Of a DNA stretch of 32,540 nt, positions 16,169 through 24,371 are shown piece by piece. This stretch comes from Specibacter cremeus. Its GTDB lineage: Bacteria > Actinomycetota > Actinomycetes > Actinomycetales > Micrococcaceae. Where the stretch lies: the NCBI RefSeq assembly GCF_003946885.1, contig NZ_RWKQ01000005.1, positions 64,131 to 96,670 on the forward strand, written 5' to 3'. Within the stretch, counting starts at the first letter, position 1, and every line of letters starts with the position of its first letter. Both the position numbers and the translations under genes were made by a program. Below the pieces are notes generated by a model. The model was not told the DNA's origin and searched no databases. It saw only the letters and a program-made list of their open reading frames with translations.

Positions 16169-16189
16169 AGTCCTTTATTCCTCCTTTAT
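16169..16189. promoter_or_regulatory. Operator-like site B before the PL8 lyase gene
   Basis: AGTCCTTTATTCCT (16169-16182) matches the shared element in 13 of 14 positions. A second CCTTTAT follows at 16183-16189, eleven bases after the first, strengthening the impression of a direct-repeat site. It is about 80 bases upstream of the lyase start. Confidence 0.65.
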
Positions 16190-16267
16190 GGGTGTTCTTG
16201 ACTGCGAGGTACCGCGGCGGGCCAGAACGTACCAGCCGGGCCCGTCCCAAAGTAAAGGAAGTCTGCA

Positions 16268-18643
16268 ATGACGCATGAATTATCCCGACGACACATTTTG
16301 CAAGGCACCGCCGCACTGACATTTGCCGGCCTGCTCAGCGCAGGATTCACCCCCATGGCCCAGGCCGCGGAAGCCGCCACCACGGGTGACCTCGATGCCC
16401 TGCGCGAGCGCTGGGTGGACCAGATCACCGGGCGCCTGCTCATTGATCCCGCCGATCCCGACTTCACGGCGGCCATCGCGGGCGTGGACAGGGCGGTGGC
16501 AAATTCGGTGTCCCTCCTGGCACCCCGCCCCGGCCGGCTGGGCGTCTTCACCGATGCGCCGTTCTCGGCAGATGCGCAAATTGTGACCAGCTACAAGCGG
16601 CTTGCACAGATGGCCGCGGCGTGGGCCACCCCCGGATCCCGGTACCAGGGCAGCGAGGTCCTGCTGGGCCAGGTCCTCGGCGCCCTGGAGGATGGCAACA
16701 CCTACATCTACAACGACGGGCAGGCCGAGTACGGCAACTGGTGGTCCTGGGAGATCGGCACCTCCAAGGCCCTGACGGACACCCTGGCCATCCTGGGCGG
16801 CAACGTCGGTGACGAACTGCGGGCAAAGTACTGCGCCGCCATTGACCACTTCATCCCGGACCCCACCAAGCAGTTCTCCGACGCCCGCGGCAAAATCCTC
16901 TCGGAGGGCGCCAACAGGGTGGACATATGCCAGGCCATCATCGTCCGCTCCATCGTCGGCGGCGACACCGCCCGCCTGGCCGCCGCCATCACGGCCCTGA
17001 GCCCCGTGTGGCAGTACGTCACCTCCGGCAACGGCTTCTACTCCGACGGCTCCTTTGTCCAGCACACCACCATCCCCTACACCGGCACCTACGGCGTGGT
17101 GCTCCTGGGCGGGCTGGCCAAACTGTTCTCCCTGCTGGGCGGCTCCGACCATGCCGTCAGCGACCCGAGCAGGACCATTTTGTTCAACACGGTGGAGGAT
17201 TCCTTTGCCCCGTTCCTCCACGACGGGCTGATGATGGATTCGGTCCGCGGCCGGGCCATCTCCCGGACCCAGGAACGCGGCTTTGACGACGGAACCATCA
17301 CCATCGAGGCCATCCTGTGGCTGGCCCGTGCGGTGGATGCGACGACCGGCAACCGCTGGCGGGCGCTGTGCAAGGGCTGGGTGGCGCGCAACAAGTACAG
17401 CAATCCGCTGGACGGGGCATCCATCCCGCGCACGGCCCTGCTGAAGGAACTCGCCGCTTCCTCGCCGCGGGCGGCCGCCGAGCGGCAGGGGCACAGCTTC
17501 TTCCCGGGCATGGACCGTTCCGTCTACCGGGGAAAGGCTTGGGCCGCCGCCCTGGGCCTGTCCAGCCGGCGGACCACCTGGTATGAATGCGGCAACGGTG
17601 AAAACAACCTCGGCGCCCAGACCGGCTCCGGCATGACCTACCTCTATACAGGCGACCAGGGACATTTTGACAATGATTTCTGGCCCACCGCCAATCTCAG
17701 CCGGCTGCCCGGCATCACCGTGGACACCACGCCGCTGCCGCCGAAGGTGGAGGGCGAATGGGGTGCCAAGACCCCGCAAAATGAGTGGACCGGCGGCGTC
17801 ACGCTGGACGATTCCGGCGCCGTGGGCATGCACTTGATCGGCCCGGGCGGCACCGGCCTGCAGGCCCGCAAGGCCTGGTTCTACACCAAGGACATGGTGG
17901 TGGCGCTGGGCGCCGGCATCCACACGGCCAGCGGCGCCGCCGTGGAGAGCATTGTGGAACACCGCAACCTGGGGGCCGACGGCGGGCAGGCCATCACCGT
18001 GGACGGCCGCCGGCACAACGCGGCGGCAGGCACGCAGGTGCGCTACAGGAATCCACTGTGGGCCCACCTGGAAGGGACAGGGGGGTACCTTCTGCTGGAG
18101 AAGGGGGACCTGACGGTGCTGCGCGAGCAGCGCACGGGATCCTGGAAGAACATCAACACGGGCGGCACGTCCAACGCCATCAGCCGCCAGTTCGCGACCA
18201 TGCTGTTCGAGCACGGTACCGCCCCGGTCAATGCGTCCTACGCCTACGCTCTGCTTCCCGGCGCTTCGGCCAAGGACACCGCGAAGGCGGCCCGCCAGGA
18301 CGCCCCGAGGGTGCTGCGCAATGACGCCGTGGGCCAGGGCCTCGAGTTGGACGGGAAAACGACGGCCGCCCTGTTTTGGGCCCCCGGCACGATCGGGACC
18401 CTGAGCGCGGACCGGCCCGCCTGTGTGCTCTTCACCGGCAATCCCGGCCAGGGCGTGCTGGCGGTGTCCGATCCGACGCAGGCGGCGGATTCAGTCACCA
18501 TCACGCTGACGGGTGCCCGCTACCGCCGGATCACGTCCACCGCGGCGGCCACCCTGTCCCAGGACGAGGCGGGCAACACCGCCGTCACCATCCCCACCGC
18601 GGGCCTTTTGGGCCGCACCGTGGAGGTCGGCCTGCACCGCTAG
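16268..18643 (+). CDS. Tat-exported polysaccharide lyase family 8 (chondroitin AC/hyaluronate-lyase-like)
   Basis: Extracellular lyase that cleaves uronic-acid-containing polysaccharides by beta-elimination, leaving a 4,5-unsaturated uronyl end. It has 791 residues; AAAGGAAG precedes the ATG. A twin-arginine signal (LSRRHILQ, hydrophobic core, cleavage after AQA near residue 33) is clear. The alpha/alpha-toroid domain (about 40-390) holds NWWSWEIG (Trp158, Trp159), Asn216 in GANRVD, His266 and Tyr275 in VQHTTIPYTGTYG, and Arg329 in VRGRAISR; Glu440 lies in YECGNGENN. These keep the spacing I recall for Arthrobacter chondroitin AC lyase (Asn183, His233, Tyr242, Arg296, Glu407). The rest is the beta-sandwich region. 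Chondroitin and hyaluronan are the best guesses; xanthan is the alternative for PL8. Its TAG stop shares the tetramer CTAG with the converging DUF2264 gene. Confidence 0.95.
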   Translation: MTHELSRRHILQGTAALTFAGLLSAGFTPMAQAAEAATTGDLDALRERWVDQITGRLLIDPADPDFTAAIAGVDRAVANSVSLLAPRPGRLGVFTDAPFSADAQIVTSYKRLAQMAAAWATPGSRYQGSEVLLGQVLGALEDGNTYIYNDGQAEYGNWWSWEIGTSKALTDTLAILGGNVGDELRAKYCAAIDHFIPDPTKQFSDARGKILSEGANRVDICQAIIVRSIVGGDTARLAAAITALSPVWQYVTSGNGFYSDGSFVQHTTIPYTGTYGVVLLGGLAKLFSLLGGSDHAVSDPSRTILFNTVEDSFAPFLHDGLMMDSVRGRAISRTQERGFDDGTITIEAILWLARAVDATTGNRWRALCKGWVARNKYSNPLDGASIPRTALLKELAASSPRAAAERQGHSFFPGMDRSVYRGKAWAAALGLSSRRTTWYECGNGENNLGAQTGSGMTYLYTGDQGHFDNDFWPTANLSRLPGITVDTTPLPPKVEGEWGAKTPQNEWTGGVTLDDSGAVGMHLIGPGGTGLQARKAWFYTKDMVVALGAGIHTASGAAVESIVEHRNLGADGGQAITVDGRRHNAAAGTQVRYRNPLWAHLEGTGGYLLLEKGDLTVLREQRTGSWKNINTGGTSNAISRQFATMLFEHGTAPVNASYAYALLPGASAKDTAKAARQDAPRVLRNDAVGQGLELDGKTTAALFWAPGTIGTLSADRPACVLFTGNPGQGVLAVSDPTQAADSVTITLTGARYRRITSTAAATLSQDEAGNTAVTIPTAGLLGRTVEVGLHR

Positions 18644-20625
18644 TCCCGCGCCGGTTCCCAACGGAAGACGCCTTGGTTGATCGCATCGGCGGCCCAGGGC
18701 GTCTTCCGCTGCCAGGGCATCACCAGGTGACGGCGGCCATGCCGCAGCTGCACCCCGTCCGGAACCCAGTCCCAGTTCAGGACGCCGGCCAATTCCCGCA
18801 ACGTTTCCAACGGCTCGTCCAGCCCGGACAGCCAAAGAATGCGCAGTTCGTTCACGGGCAGCGGACCCCACTCAATGACCGGAACGGCCGAATGCCTGCC
18901 CAGGATCGTGGCGCCGCCGTCAACAACCCGGCCGCCGGCCGGTTCAAGGTCGCTGCCCAGCAGCAACAAGGCCGACCGGCTCCCGGCACCGCCGCGCGAA
19001 TGGTTGGAGCGGGTGGGACCCCCCGGCATGCCACGCTCCCCGCACCCGCGGCGGGAGGCGATTTCCGCCGTCGTTCCTGACACGGTTCCGCATAACGGTT
19101 CCGGCCCGCTGCAGGCATAGCCGGCGACGGCCGGCGCAAGCCCCACCACCCCGGTGAGCCGTGCCGCCCGCACCTCAAGGCCGTCAAGGACGGCAAAGGC
19201 TGTGTGGACCGCGACGTCGCGGCCGGCCGCATCCAGTGCAAAGGTGCTTGAACCCCCACCCGGCCGGACGCCGCCGCCGCGCAATCCGCGATGCCGGCTG
19301 GGGGCGCCGGGCCCGGAGAGGTAAACATCGTTGTCCCGGCAGCCGGACCCTGCGTCGAGCCAGGGGACGGTGGCCGTGGAGAAGGCCAGACGGCGGTACA
19401 ACGGGTCATCCTTTTGCGGATGCCCGTCGCTGCCTGCATTGAGCACCCGGACCGTGCCGGTCCGCTGGGACCCCACCGCCAGCCAGGCCGGCCCCGTGAG
19501 CGGGACGGTGTAATCGGCCGCTTCCACCGGAAGCGGCTCCTCGACCTCTGTCCAGGCGGGGTGGTCGGCAGGCAGCAGCAGACCCAGGAAGCCCTTCGCG
19601 GCCCACTGCGGGGAACCGGGGGCGTTGTAGGACTGCAGAATGCTCCCGTCAGCCCCGTGCCAACCCAGGGTGGGGACCCCGTCCGGCGCGGCTCCGCCAG
19701 TGAGAAAATACTTGAGCGTACCTGAGGCCAGGCGCCGGGTCCGCCCTGGCGAGACGGCGGTGACGCCTTCGCGCAGCGCCATCCAGAACGGCGCCGCCAC
19801 GCCCCAGCGGTAGATGAGCGAGCGGCCCTGGATCAGCGGCGCCCCGTCGGCCCCGAAGAGGTGGCTGTAGCCGTGGACGAATTGCGCCAAGCGGTTCCGG
19901 TACACCTGCCGGCGTCCGCTGGCCTCCGGCTCCGCCAACATCTCGAGGATGAAAAACGGGTACAGCTGGAATGTCCAGGCGTTGTAATGGTCGAACCGGC
20001 GGCCCTCGCCGTCGGAATACCAGCCGTCGCCGGCATACCAATCCTCGATCCTGGCCAGTGCCGCCTCAATGCCTGCTCCGTCGTGGCCGTAGCCGGCCGA
20101 GCCCAGGAAGGCCTGAATGGTGGCGGCAAAGAGGACGTGGTTGTTGTCGGCGCCGTACGACCGCGCGGAGCCGGCAAGCCAGGCCGCGGTATGGTCCCGG
20201 ACCCGCTGCGGGACTCTCTCCCAAATCCACGGGCGGGTAAAGTGCAGCCCCAGTGCCACGGCGGTGGCCTCCACCGTGGCCTGCCCATGGTCGGCCAGCA
20301 TTGGCCAGCGTTCAGCGGAATCGGGCGCCGTCCCGGCGTCGAGCGCGTGGCAATACCAGTGCGCCAACCCGGCTGGCACCCGGTCGGGGTTGCCGCCCGC
20401 GCCGGCAAGGCGCAGTGCGGCCAGCAGGAATGTCCGGGCGAAGCCTTCAAGGAGATCTTCAGGGCCTTGCTCCCGCACGCCGGGGAACCGCACCAGGGCC
20501 CCGCCGGGCGAGGAATACCGCCAGGCCGCCGCGATTTGTTCGTCGGCTGCCGCTTCCCAATGGGTCCGGGTCCAGCCCGTGAACGGGGCACCGTCCGGAT
20601 CGGCGGCAATTCCCCGCCAGCTCAC
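18640..20625 (-). CDS. DUF2264 protein, candidate carbohydrate-active enzyme
   Basis: A 661-residue protein of the DUF2264 family, with no signal peptide. It starts at a GTG in the GTGA overlap with the oxidoreductase gene, so the two are translationally coupled. Residues ~1-360 look like an (alpha/alpha) barrel: HWEAAADEQIAAAWRYSS, FARTFLLAALRLAGAGG, GADNNHVLFAATIQAFLG, DGWYSDGEGRRFDHYNAWTF and YRWGVAAPFWMAL. The last ~280 residues look like beta-sandwich. This two-domain plan is shared by many polysaccharide lyases and uronyl hydrolases. Conserved Asp, His, Tyr and Trp residues in SDGEGRRFDHYNAW would suit an active site. Its place in the cluster suggests it processes imported unsaturated oligosaccharides, the job usually done by GH88/GH105; that is inference. 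It meets the PL8 gene tail to tail. Confidence 0.82.
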   Translation of the reverse strand: MSWRGIAADPDGAPFTGWTRTHWEAAADEQIAAAWRYSSPGGALVRFPGVREQGPEDLLEGFARTFLLAALRLAGAGGNPDRVPAGLAHWYCHALDAGTAPDSAERWPMLADHGQATVEATAVALGLHFTRPWIWERVPQRVRDHTAAWLAGSARSYGADNNHVLFAATIQAFLGSAGYGHDGAGIEAALARIEDWYAGDGWYSDGEGRRFDHYNAWTFQLYPFFILEMLAEPEASGRRQVYRNRLAQFVHGYSHLFGADGAPLIQGRSLIYRWGVAAPFWMALREGVTAVSPGRTRRLASGTLKYFLTGGAAPDGVPTLGWHGADGSILQSYNAPGSPQWAAKGFLGLLLPADHPAWTEVEEPLPVEAADYTVPLTGPAWLAVGSQRTGTVRVLNAGSDGHPQKDDPLYRRLAFSTATVPWLDAGSGCRDNDVYLSGPGAPSRHRGLRGGGVRPGGGSSTFALDAAGRDVAVHTAFAVLDGLEVRAARLTGVVGLAPAVAGYACSGPEPLCGTVSGTTAEIASRRGCGERGMPGGPTRSNHSRGGAGSRSALLLLGSDLEPAGGRVVDGGATILGRHSAVPVIEWGPLPVNELRILWLSGLDEPLETLRELAGVLNWDWVPDGVQLRHGRRHLVMPWQRKTPWAADAINQGVFRWEPARD

Positions 20626-21617
20626 AGGGCGTCCTGCAAGGACGCGTCCAGTTGCACTGGGCGTCCGGATTCCGCCGAGGCATATGCCGCCAGCACCAGT
20701 TCCACCACATGCTTGGCGTGCCCGCCGCCAACGCTGGGCGCGGCACCGCCCACTGCCGCGGCAAAGTCTGCCAGTTGGGCGGTGAAGGCATTTTGGATGT
20801 CTTCACCGGCGGTTGCATGGATTTGGGTGCCGTTGCCGTCGATCTCCACAAATGTGCCGCTGCGCGGGTCTGCCGTCACGGTGCCGTTCTCGCAGATCAC
20901 CAAAATTTCGTCCATGTGTCTGGGAGCATCTGAAACAATCGTGATGCGCACCTGGACGCCATTGGCCAGCAGCAGCTCCATGCTTCCGTCCGTTTCCACC
21001 GGTGCGGCGAAGCGGTTGAGCGTGCTGGCGGAAATGCGCACGGCCGGCGCGCCGCCGATCCAGATGGACCGGTCCAGGCAGTGCGCGCCGATGTTGATAA
21101 AGGCCCCGCCCCCGGAGATGGCACGTTCGAAGAACCAGGCCGGCCGCGTGCCGGGGCGGTAGTCGGTGCTGCGGTAGTCGTGAATCATCAGCACCCGCCC
21201 CAGCCGGCCGGAAGCCAGCGCCTCCTGCAGGGCCACCTTTTCGGCCATGAAGTGCTGGATCAGCCCAACCACCATGACCACGCCGGCGGCGGCGCAGGCT
21301 TCCTCCATGGCCATACAGTCCGCCACGGTGGTGGCCATGGGCTTCTCCACCAGGACGTGAACACCGTGGGCGGCCGCGGCGAGCACCATCTCCTTGTGCA
21401 GGCTGTGCGGGGTATTGATCACGACGGCGTCGACGATGCCTGCGGCGAGCATCTGGCGGTAGTCGGTGAAGACCGCGGCCCCCCAGGGCGCGGCCACCTT
21501 CGCGGCGAGGTCCGCCCGAAGGTCGCACACAGCGCTGAGTTCCAGTCCGTCAAGGACGGCGACACCTTCGGCATGCAGCACAGCCACTGCACCCGCCCCA
21601 ATGATTCCCAACCGCAT
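20622..21617 (-). CDS. Gfo/Idh/MocA-family NAD(P)-dependent oxidoreductase
   Basis: Predicted cytoplasmic sugar dehydrogenase of 331 residues, starting at the ATG at 21617, eight bases after the regulator stop codon. The Rossmann fold opens with MRLGIIGAGAVAVLHAEGVA (GxGxxA); the family signature EKP is Glu91-Lys92-Pro93 in VLVEKPMATT. The C-terminal alpha/beta domain has SGGGAFINIGAHCLDRSIW, which carries the substrate-binding Asp/His set of the family. Members oxidise sugars, sugar acids or inositols; some oxidise C3 of a glycoside so that a TIM-barrel partner can eliminate the aglycone, and others (GH109) cleave glycosides by a redox cycle. It lies between the regulator and the DUF2264 gene and overlaps the latter by four bases, a three-gene unit. 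Substrate unknown. Confidence 0.9.
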   Translation of the reverse strand: MRLGIIGAGAVAVLHAEGVAVLDGLELSAVCDLRADLAAKVAAPWGAAVFTDYRQMLAAGIVDAVVINTPHSLHKEMVLAAAAHGVHVLVEKPMATTVADCMAMEEACAAAGVVMVVGLIQHFMAEKVALQEALASGRLGRVLMIHDYRSTDYRPGTRPAWFFERAISGGGAFINIGAHCLDRSIWIGGAPAVRISASTLNRFAAPVETDGSMELLLANGVQVRITIVSDAPRHMDEILVICENGTVTADPRSGTFVEIDGNGTQIHATAGEDIQNAFTAQLADFAAAVGGAAPSVGGGHAKHVVELVLAAYASAESGRPVQLDASLQDAL

Positions 21618-21624
21618 CTTCCAC

Positions 21625-22764
21625 TCATTCCTCTTCGTTGTGTGCGGATTGCCGTTTGGCACCGCAGGACTCCCTGACCACCAGCCGTGGCCGCAGCCGC
21701 ACCTGGTGAATGGGGCAGTCCTCCCCCTCCGCCAGGCGCCGCAGCAGGATCTCGGCGGCCATTCTCCCCATCCGGTGCTTCGCCGGTGCCACGGCCGTCA
21801 GCGGCACCTCGGCCAGGTCGGCCAGTTCATCGTCATAGGACACCAGCGCCAGGTCCTCCGGGATCCGGATGCCGGCCCGCCGTGCGGCGCCTTCGAGCAA
21901 GGTGGCCTCCCTGTCCCCAAAGACAAGTGCCGCGCTTGCCCCCGACTGACGCAATTGGCCCAAAACTTCTTCCGGGGCGCCGTCTTCCCAATCCGTTTTC
22001 AGCACGCGGAAGAGCTGCGGCTCAAAACCCAGGTCCGCGGCCGCCCGCTCATAACCGGCGACGATGGCCGGCTCGGTGGGAGTCTGCGTCCGGGTCAGCA
22101 GGGAAATGCGTGCGTGGCCCAGCCCGTGAAGGTGAAGCACGGCGTCGTACGCACCGCCCTGGTGGTCCGAACAAACGTGCTCCGTCCGGTCCCCGGGGCC
22201 CAGGTCCATCAGGCTGCGCTCAAGGAGCACCACGGGGACGTCCAGGGACATCAAGTCCCTGACACGCCGCTGGGGGTCCGTGATGCCGGTCAGCGTCGGA
22301 ACCAGGATCAGCCCGTCAACCCCGGAGTCGATGAGAAATTCAATGCTTGAATCCTCCCGCTCCGGCATGTAGTTGTAGGTGGCCAGCTGCAAGCCGACGT
22401 CCTGGGCGGAAAGAGTCTCTTCAATCCCCTGCAGCACGCGGGGGTAATAGAGCTGGGTGTCCGGAAGCAGCACGCCCACCGTCAAACGTGAACGGCGCCG
22501 TACCGGCTGGCGGACCGCCACGAAGCTGCCGGCGCCCTGGCGCCGCACCACGAGCCCCTCCTGGACCAGGTCGTCAAAGGCGCGCCGCACGGTTGTCAGG
22601 GACAGGCCGGTCTCTGCGGCCAGCTGGGCCTCGGTGGGCAGTTTTGCCCCAGCCGCCCAGGTGCCTGCCAAGATGCCCCGGCGGATGTCGGCGGCGAGCG
22701 CCCGGAACTTCAGGTCACGGGCGTCGGCATCACGAATTTTTCGGGGGGCTGGATTCTTGCTCAC
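21625..22764 (-). CDS. GntR-type HTH / LacI-type sensor hybrid regulator (AraR-like)
   Basis: A 379-residue transcriptional regulator, probably the local repressor of the catabolic locus. It starts at a GTG with AAAGGAA upstream. Residues ~20-85 are a GntR winged helix (FRALAADIRRGILAGTWAAG, KLPTEAQLAAETGLSLTTVR, FDDLVQEGLVVRRQGAGSFV). Residues ~93-370 are a LacI/periplasmic-binding-type sugar sensor: LTVGVLLPDTQLYYPRVLQG, DSGVDGLILVP, SDHQGGAYDAVLHLHGLGH, RISLLTRT, ALVFGDREATLLEGA and LALVSYDDELADLAEVPLTA. This architecture is that of AraR. It begins a minus-strand unit with the oxidoreductase and DUF2264 genes, and one copy of the shared operator-like element lies in its own promoter, so autoregulation is likely. 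The inducer is presumably a degradation product; it cannot be named from sequence. Confidence 0.92.
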   Translation of the reverse strand: MSKNPAPRKIRDADARDLKFRALAADIRRGILAGTWAAGAKLPTEAQLAAETGLSLTTVRRAFDDLVQEGLVVRRQGAGSFVAVRQPVRRRSRLTVGVLLPDTQLYYPRVLQGIEETLSAQDVGLQLATYNYMPEREDSSIEFLIDSGVDGLILVPTLTGITDPQRRVRDLMSLDVPVVLLERSLMDLGPGDRTEHVCSDHQGGAYDAVLHLHGLGHARISLLTRTQTPTEPAIVAGYERAAADLGFEPQLFRVLKTDWEDGAPEEVLGQLRQSGASAALVFGDREATLLEGAARRAGIRIPEDLALVSYDDELADLAEVPLTAVAPAKHRMGRMAAEILLRRLAEGEDCPIHQVRLRPRLVVRESCGAKRQSAHNEEE

Positions 22765-22812
22765 TGCTTCCTTTCAGGGTGCATCCCGACCAGTCTGCCA
22801 AGAACAGAAGAT

Positions 22813-22826
22813 AGGAATAAAGGTGA
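22813..22826. promoter_or_regulatory. Operator-like site D in the regulator promoter
   Basis: AGGAATAAAGGTGA, the reverse complement of the shared element with one mismatch in its 12-base core. It is oriented toward the regulator gene and starts 49 bases upstream of its GTG, consistent with autoregulation. Confidence 0.6.
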
Positions 22827-22973
22827 ATTTAGGACACACTACTCCACCCATGTCGCCGGCGTCGGCCAGGCTCCTCGCGGGTTCGCCACAAAGTCGCCAC
22901 AAAAAGGAAGGTTTCGTCCGCCAGCCGGGCCTCCCGCGCGCCCACCCCGAGATCCATCTTTAAGAATGCACCC

Positions 22974-22994
22974 GAATACTCCTTGATTCCTCTC
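22974..22994. promoter_or_regulatory. Operator-like site C before the ABC transporter operon
   Basis: ACTCCTTGATTCCT (22978-22991) differs from site A at a single position, and the similarity extends upstream through CACC-N-GAAT. It lies about 75 bases before the start of the solute-binding-protein gene, heading the five-gene transporter/sulfatase unit. Confidence 0.65.
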
Positions 22995-23063
22995 TTTGAC
23001 GACTGGTTGAGTCATGCCACTGGACCGTGACTTACGGCACAACTAGTTCAAGAGGTGTCCTTA

Positions 23064-24371
23064 ATGAGTACTACTTTTAGGTTTTCCAAGACCTTGGCCG
23101 TGCTGGCAGGCGCCGCGCTCGCACTGACGGCCTGTGGCGGCGGCGCCACGACCGGCGCAGGCGCAAAAGACGGCGGTACAGTGACGTACTGGTCGATGTG
23201 GAAGGTCGGCGAGCCGCAGCAGAAAGTGATCGCGGATGCCATCACGGATTTTGAAAAGCAGACCGGCGCCACCGTCAAGGTGCAGTGGCAGGGCCGCTCC
23301 AACACGACCAAGCTGGTCCCGGCGCTCAATACCAACAACGTCCCGGACATTGTGGACGGCGCATACGCCAAACTGGCCCCCGTCCTCGGGAACACCGGCG
23401 AAGCCCTTCCGCTCACGGACGCCTATGCCACGGTGGTTGACGGCAAGAAGGTTTCCGACCTCATCCCGAGCAAATACCTGGCGGCCAGCAACATCAAGGG
23501 TGCCGACGGCCAGCCCTGGATGCTCCCCTACAGCCTCAGTTCCGACGCCATCTGGTTCAACGCCGCGAAGAACCCCGGCCTGGTAACCGCACCGCCGGCC
23601 AACTGGGACGGTTTCATGGCGCTGCTGAACAAGGAGAAGGCGGCCGGACAGGTTCCGTTGGCTGCAGACGGGGACATCGCCGGCTACAACTCGGCGTGGT
23701 TCTCCAACCTCGTGATCCACAGCGAGGGGCCGGGTTCCTTCGCCAAGATTGCGGCGGACAAGACCGGCGCCGCCTGGGACTCTCCGGCTGTGCTCGCAGC
23801 GGCCCAGAAAGTCCAGCAGCTCGCCCAGGGCGGTTACCTGATCAACGGTTACAACGCCAGCAAGTGGCCCGCACAGCAGCAGGCCTGGGCCAACGGCGGG
23901 GCTGAACTCCTGCTCAACGGCTCCTGGATCCCCACCGAAACCGGCACGTATGCCGCCAAGGGCTTCCAGTACTCCTCCTTCCCGTTCCCCGGGGTGACAG
24001 GGCGGCCCGCCATGGCACGTGCGGACTTCGTCGGCTGGGCTATTCCCAAGAAAGCCAAGAACCCGGCACTGGCCCAGAAGCTCGCGGCCTTCATGCTCAA
24101 CAAGAAGTACCAGGACGCCTACGGAACACGGGCGTTGGTGCTGCCCATCCGCGCAGACGCCCTGACGGCCCCGGAGATGGCCACTGTCAAGAAGGCACTC
24201 GACAACGCCACTGAGGTATACCAGGCAGACGACGGTGTCACGTTCCCCGGCTACACCACAAAGGTCTACTGGCCCATCGACGACGAACTGTTCCTCGGCA
24301 AGATCAACGCCACGCAGTTCGTCGCCAAGATGAAGACAGCGCAGATCGCCTACTGGAAGGCCCAGGGATAA
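23064..24371 (+). CDS. ABC transporter solute-binding lipoprotein (CUT1 family)
   Basis: Surface lipoprotein that captures an oligosaccharide and delivers it to the two permeases that follow. The start is the ATG at 23064 (AGAGG eight bases before), giving 435 residues; an in-frame GTG at 23055 has worse spacing. The signal peptide ends in the lipobox LTAC with Cys24 as the lipid-modified residue. The mature part is a typical extracellular-binding-protein family 1 fold: VTYWSMWKVGEPQQKVIADA, NNVPDIVDGAYAKLAPVL, PYSLSSDAIWFN, LLLNGSWIPTETGTYAAKG and FVGWAIPKKAKNPALAQKL. The several Trp and Tyr residues would stack on sugar rings. It is the first gene of a tight unit with two permeases and two sulfatases. 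No ATPase gene follows, so a shared MsmK/UgpC-type ATPase elsewhere is expected. Confidence 0.94.
   Translation: MSTTFRFSKTLAVLAGAALALTACGGGATTGAGAKDGGTVTYWSMWKVGEPQQKVIADAITDFEKQTGATVKVQWQGRSNTTKLVPALNTNNVPDIVDGAYAKLAPVLGNTGEALPLTDAYATVVDGKKVSDLIPSKYLAASNIKGADGQPWMLPYSLSSDAIWFNAAKNPGLVTAPPANWDGFMALLNKEKAAGQVPLAADGDIAGYNSAWFSNLVIHSEGPGSFAKIAADKTGAAWDSPAVLAAAQKVQQLAQGGYLINGYNASKWPAQQQAWANGGAELLLNGSWIPTETGTYAAKGFQYSSFPFPGVTGRPAMARADFVGWAIPKKAKNPALAQKLAAFMLNKKYQDAYGTRALVLPIRADALTAPEMATVKKALDNATEVYQADDGVTFPGYTTKVYWPIDDELFLGKINATQFVAKMKTAQIAYWKAQG

Noticed and set aside
16280-18214. A 644-codon open frame antisense to the PL8 gene
   Set aside because: It is a high-GC codon shadow: its protein is Gly/Val/Ala/His-rich low-complexity sequence with no family motif, while the plus-strand frame encodes an intact PL8 enzyme.
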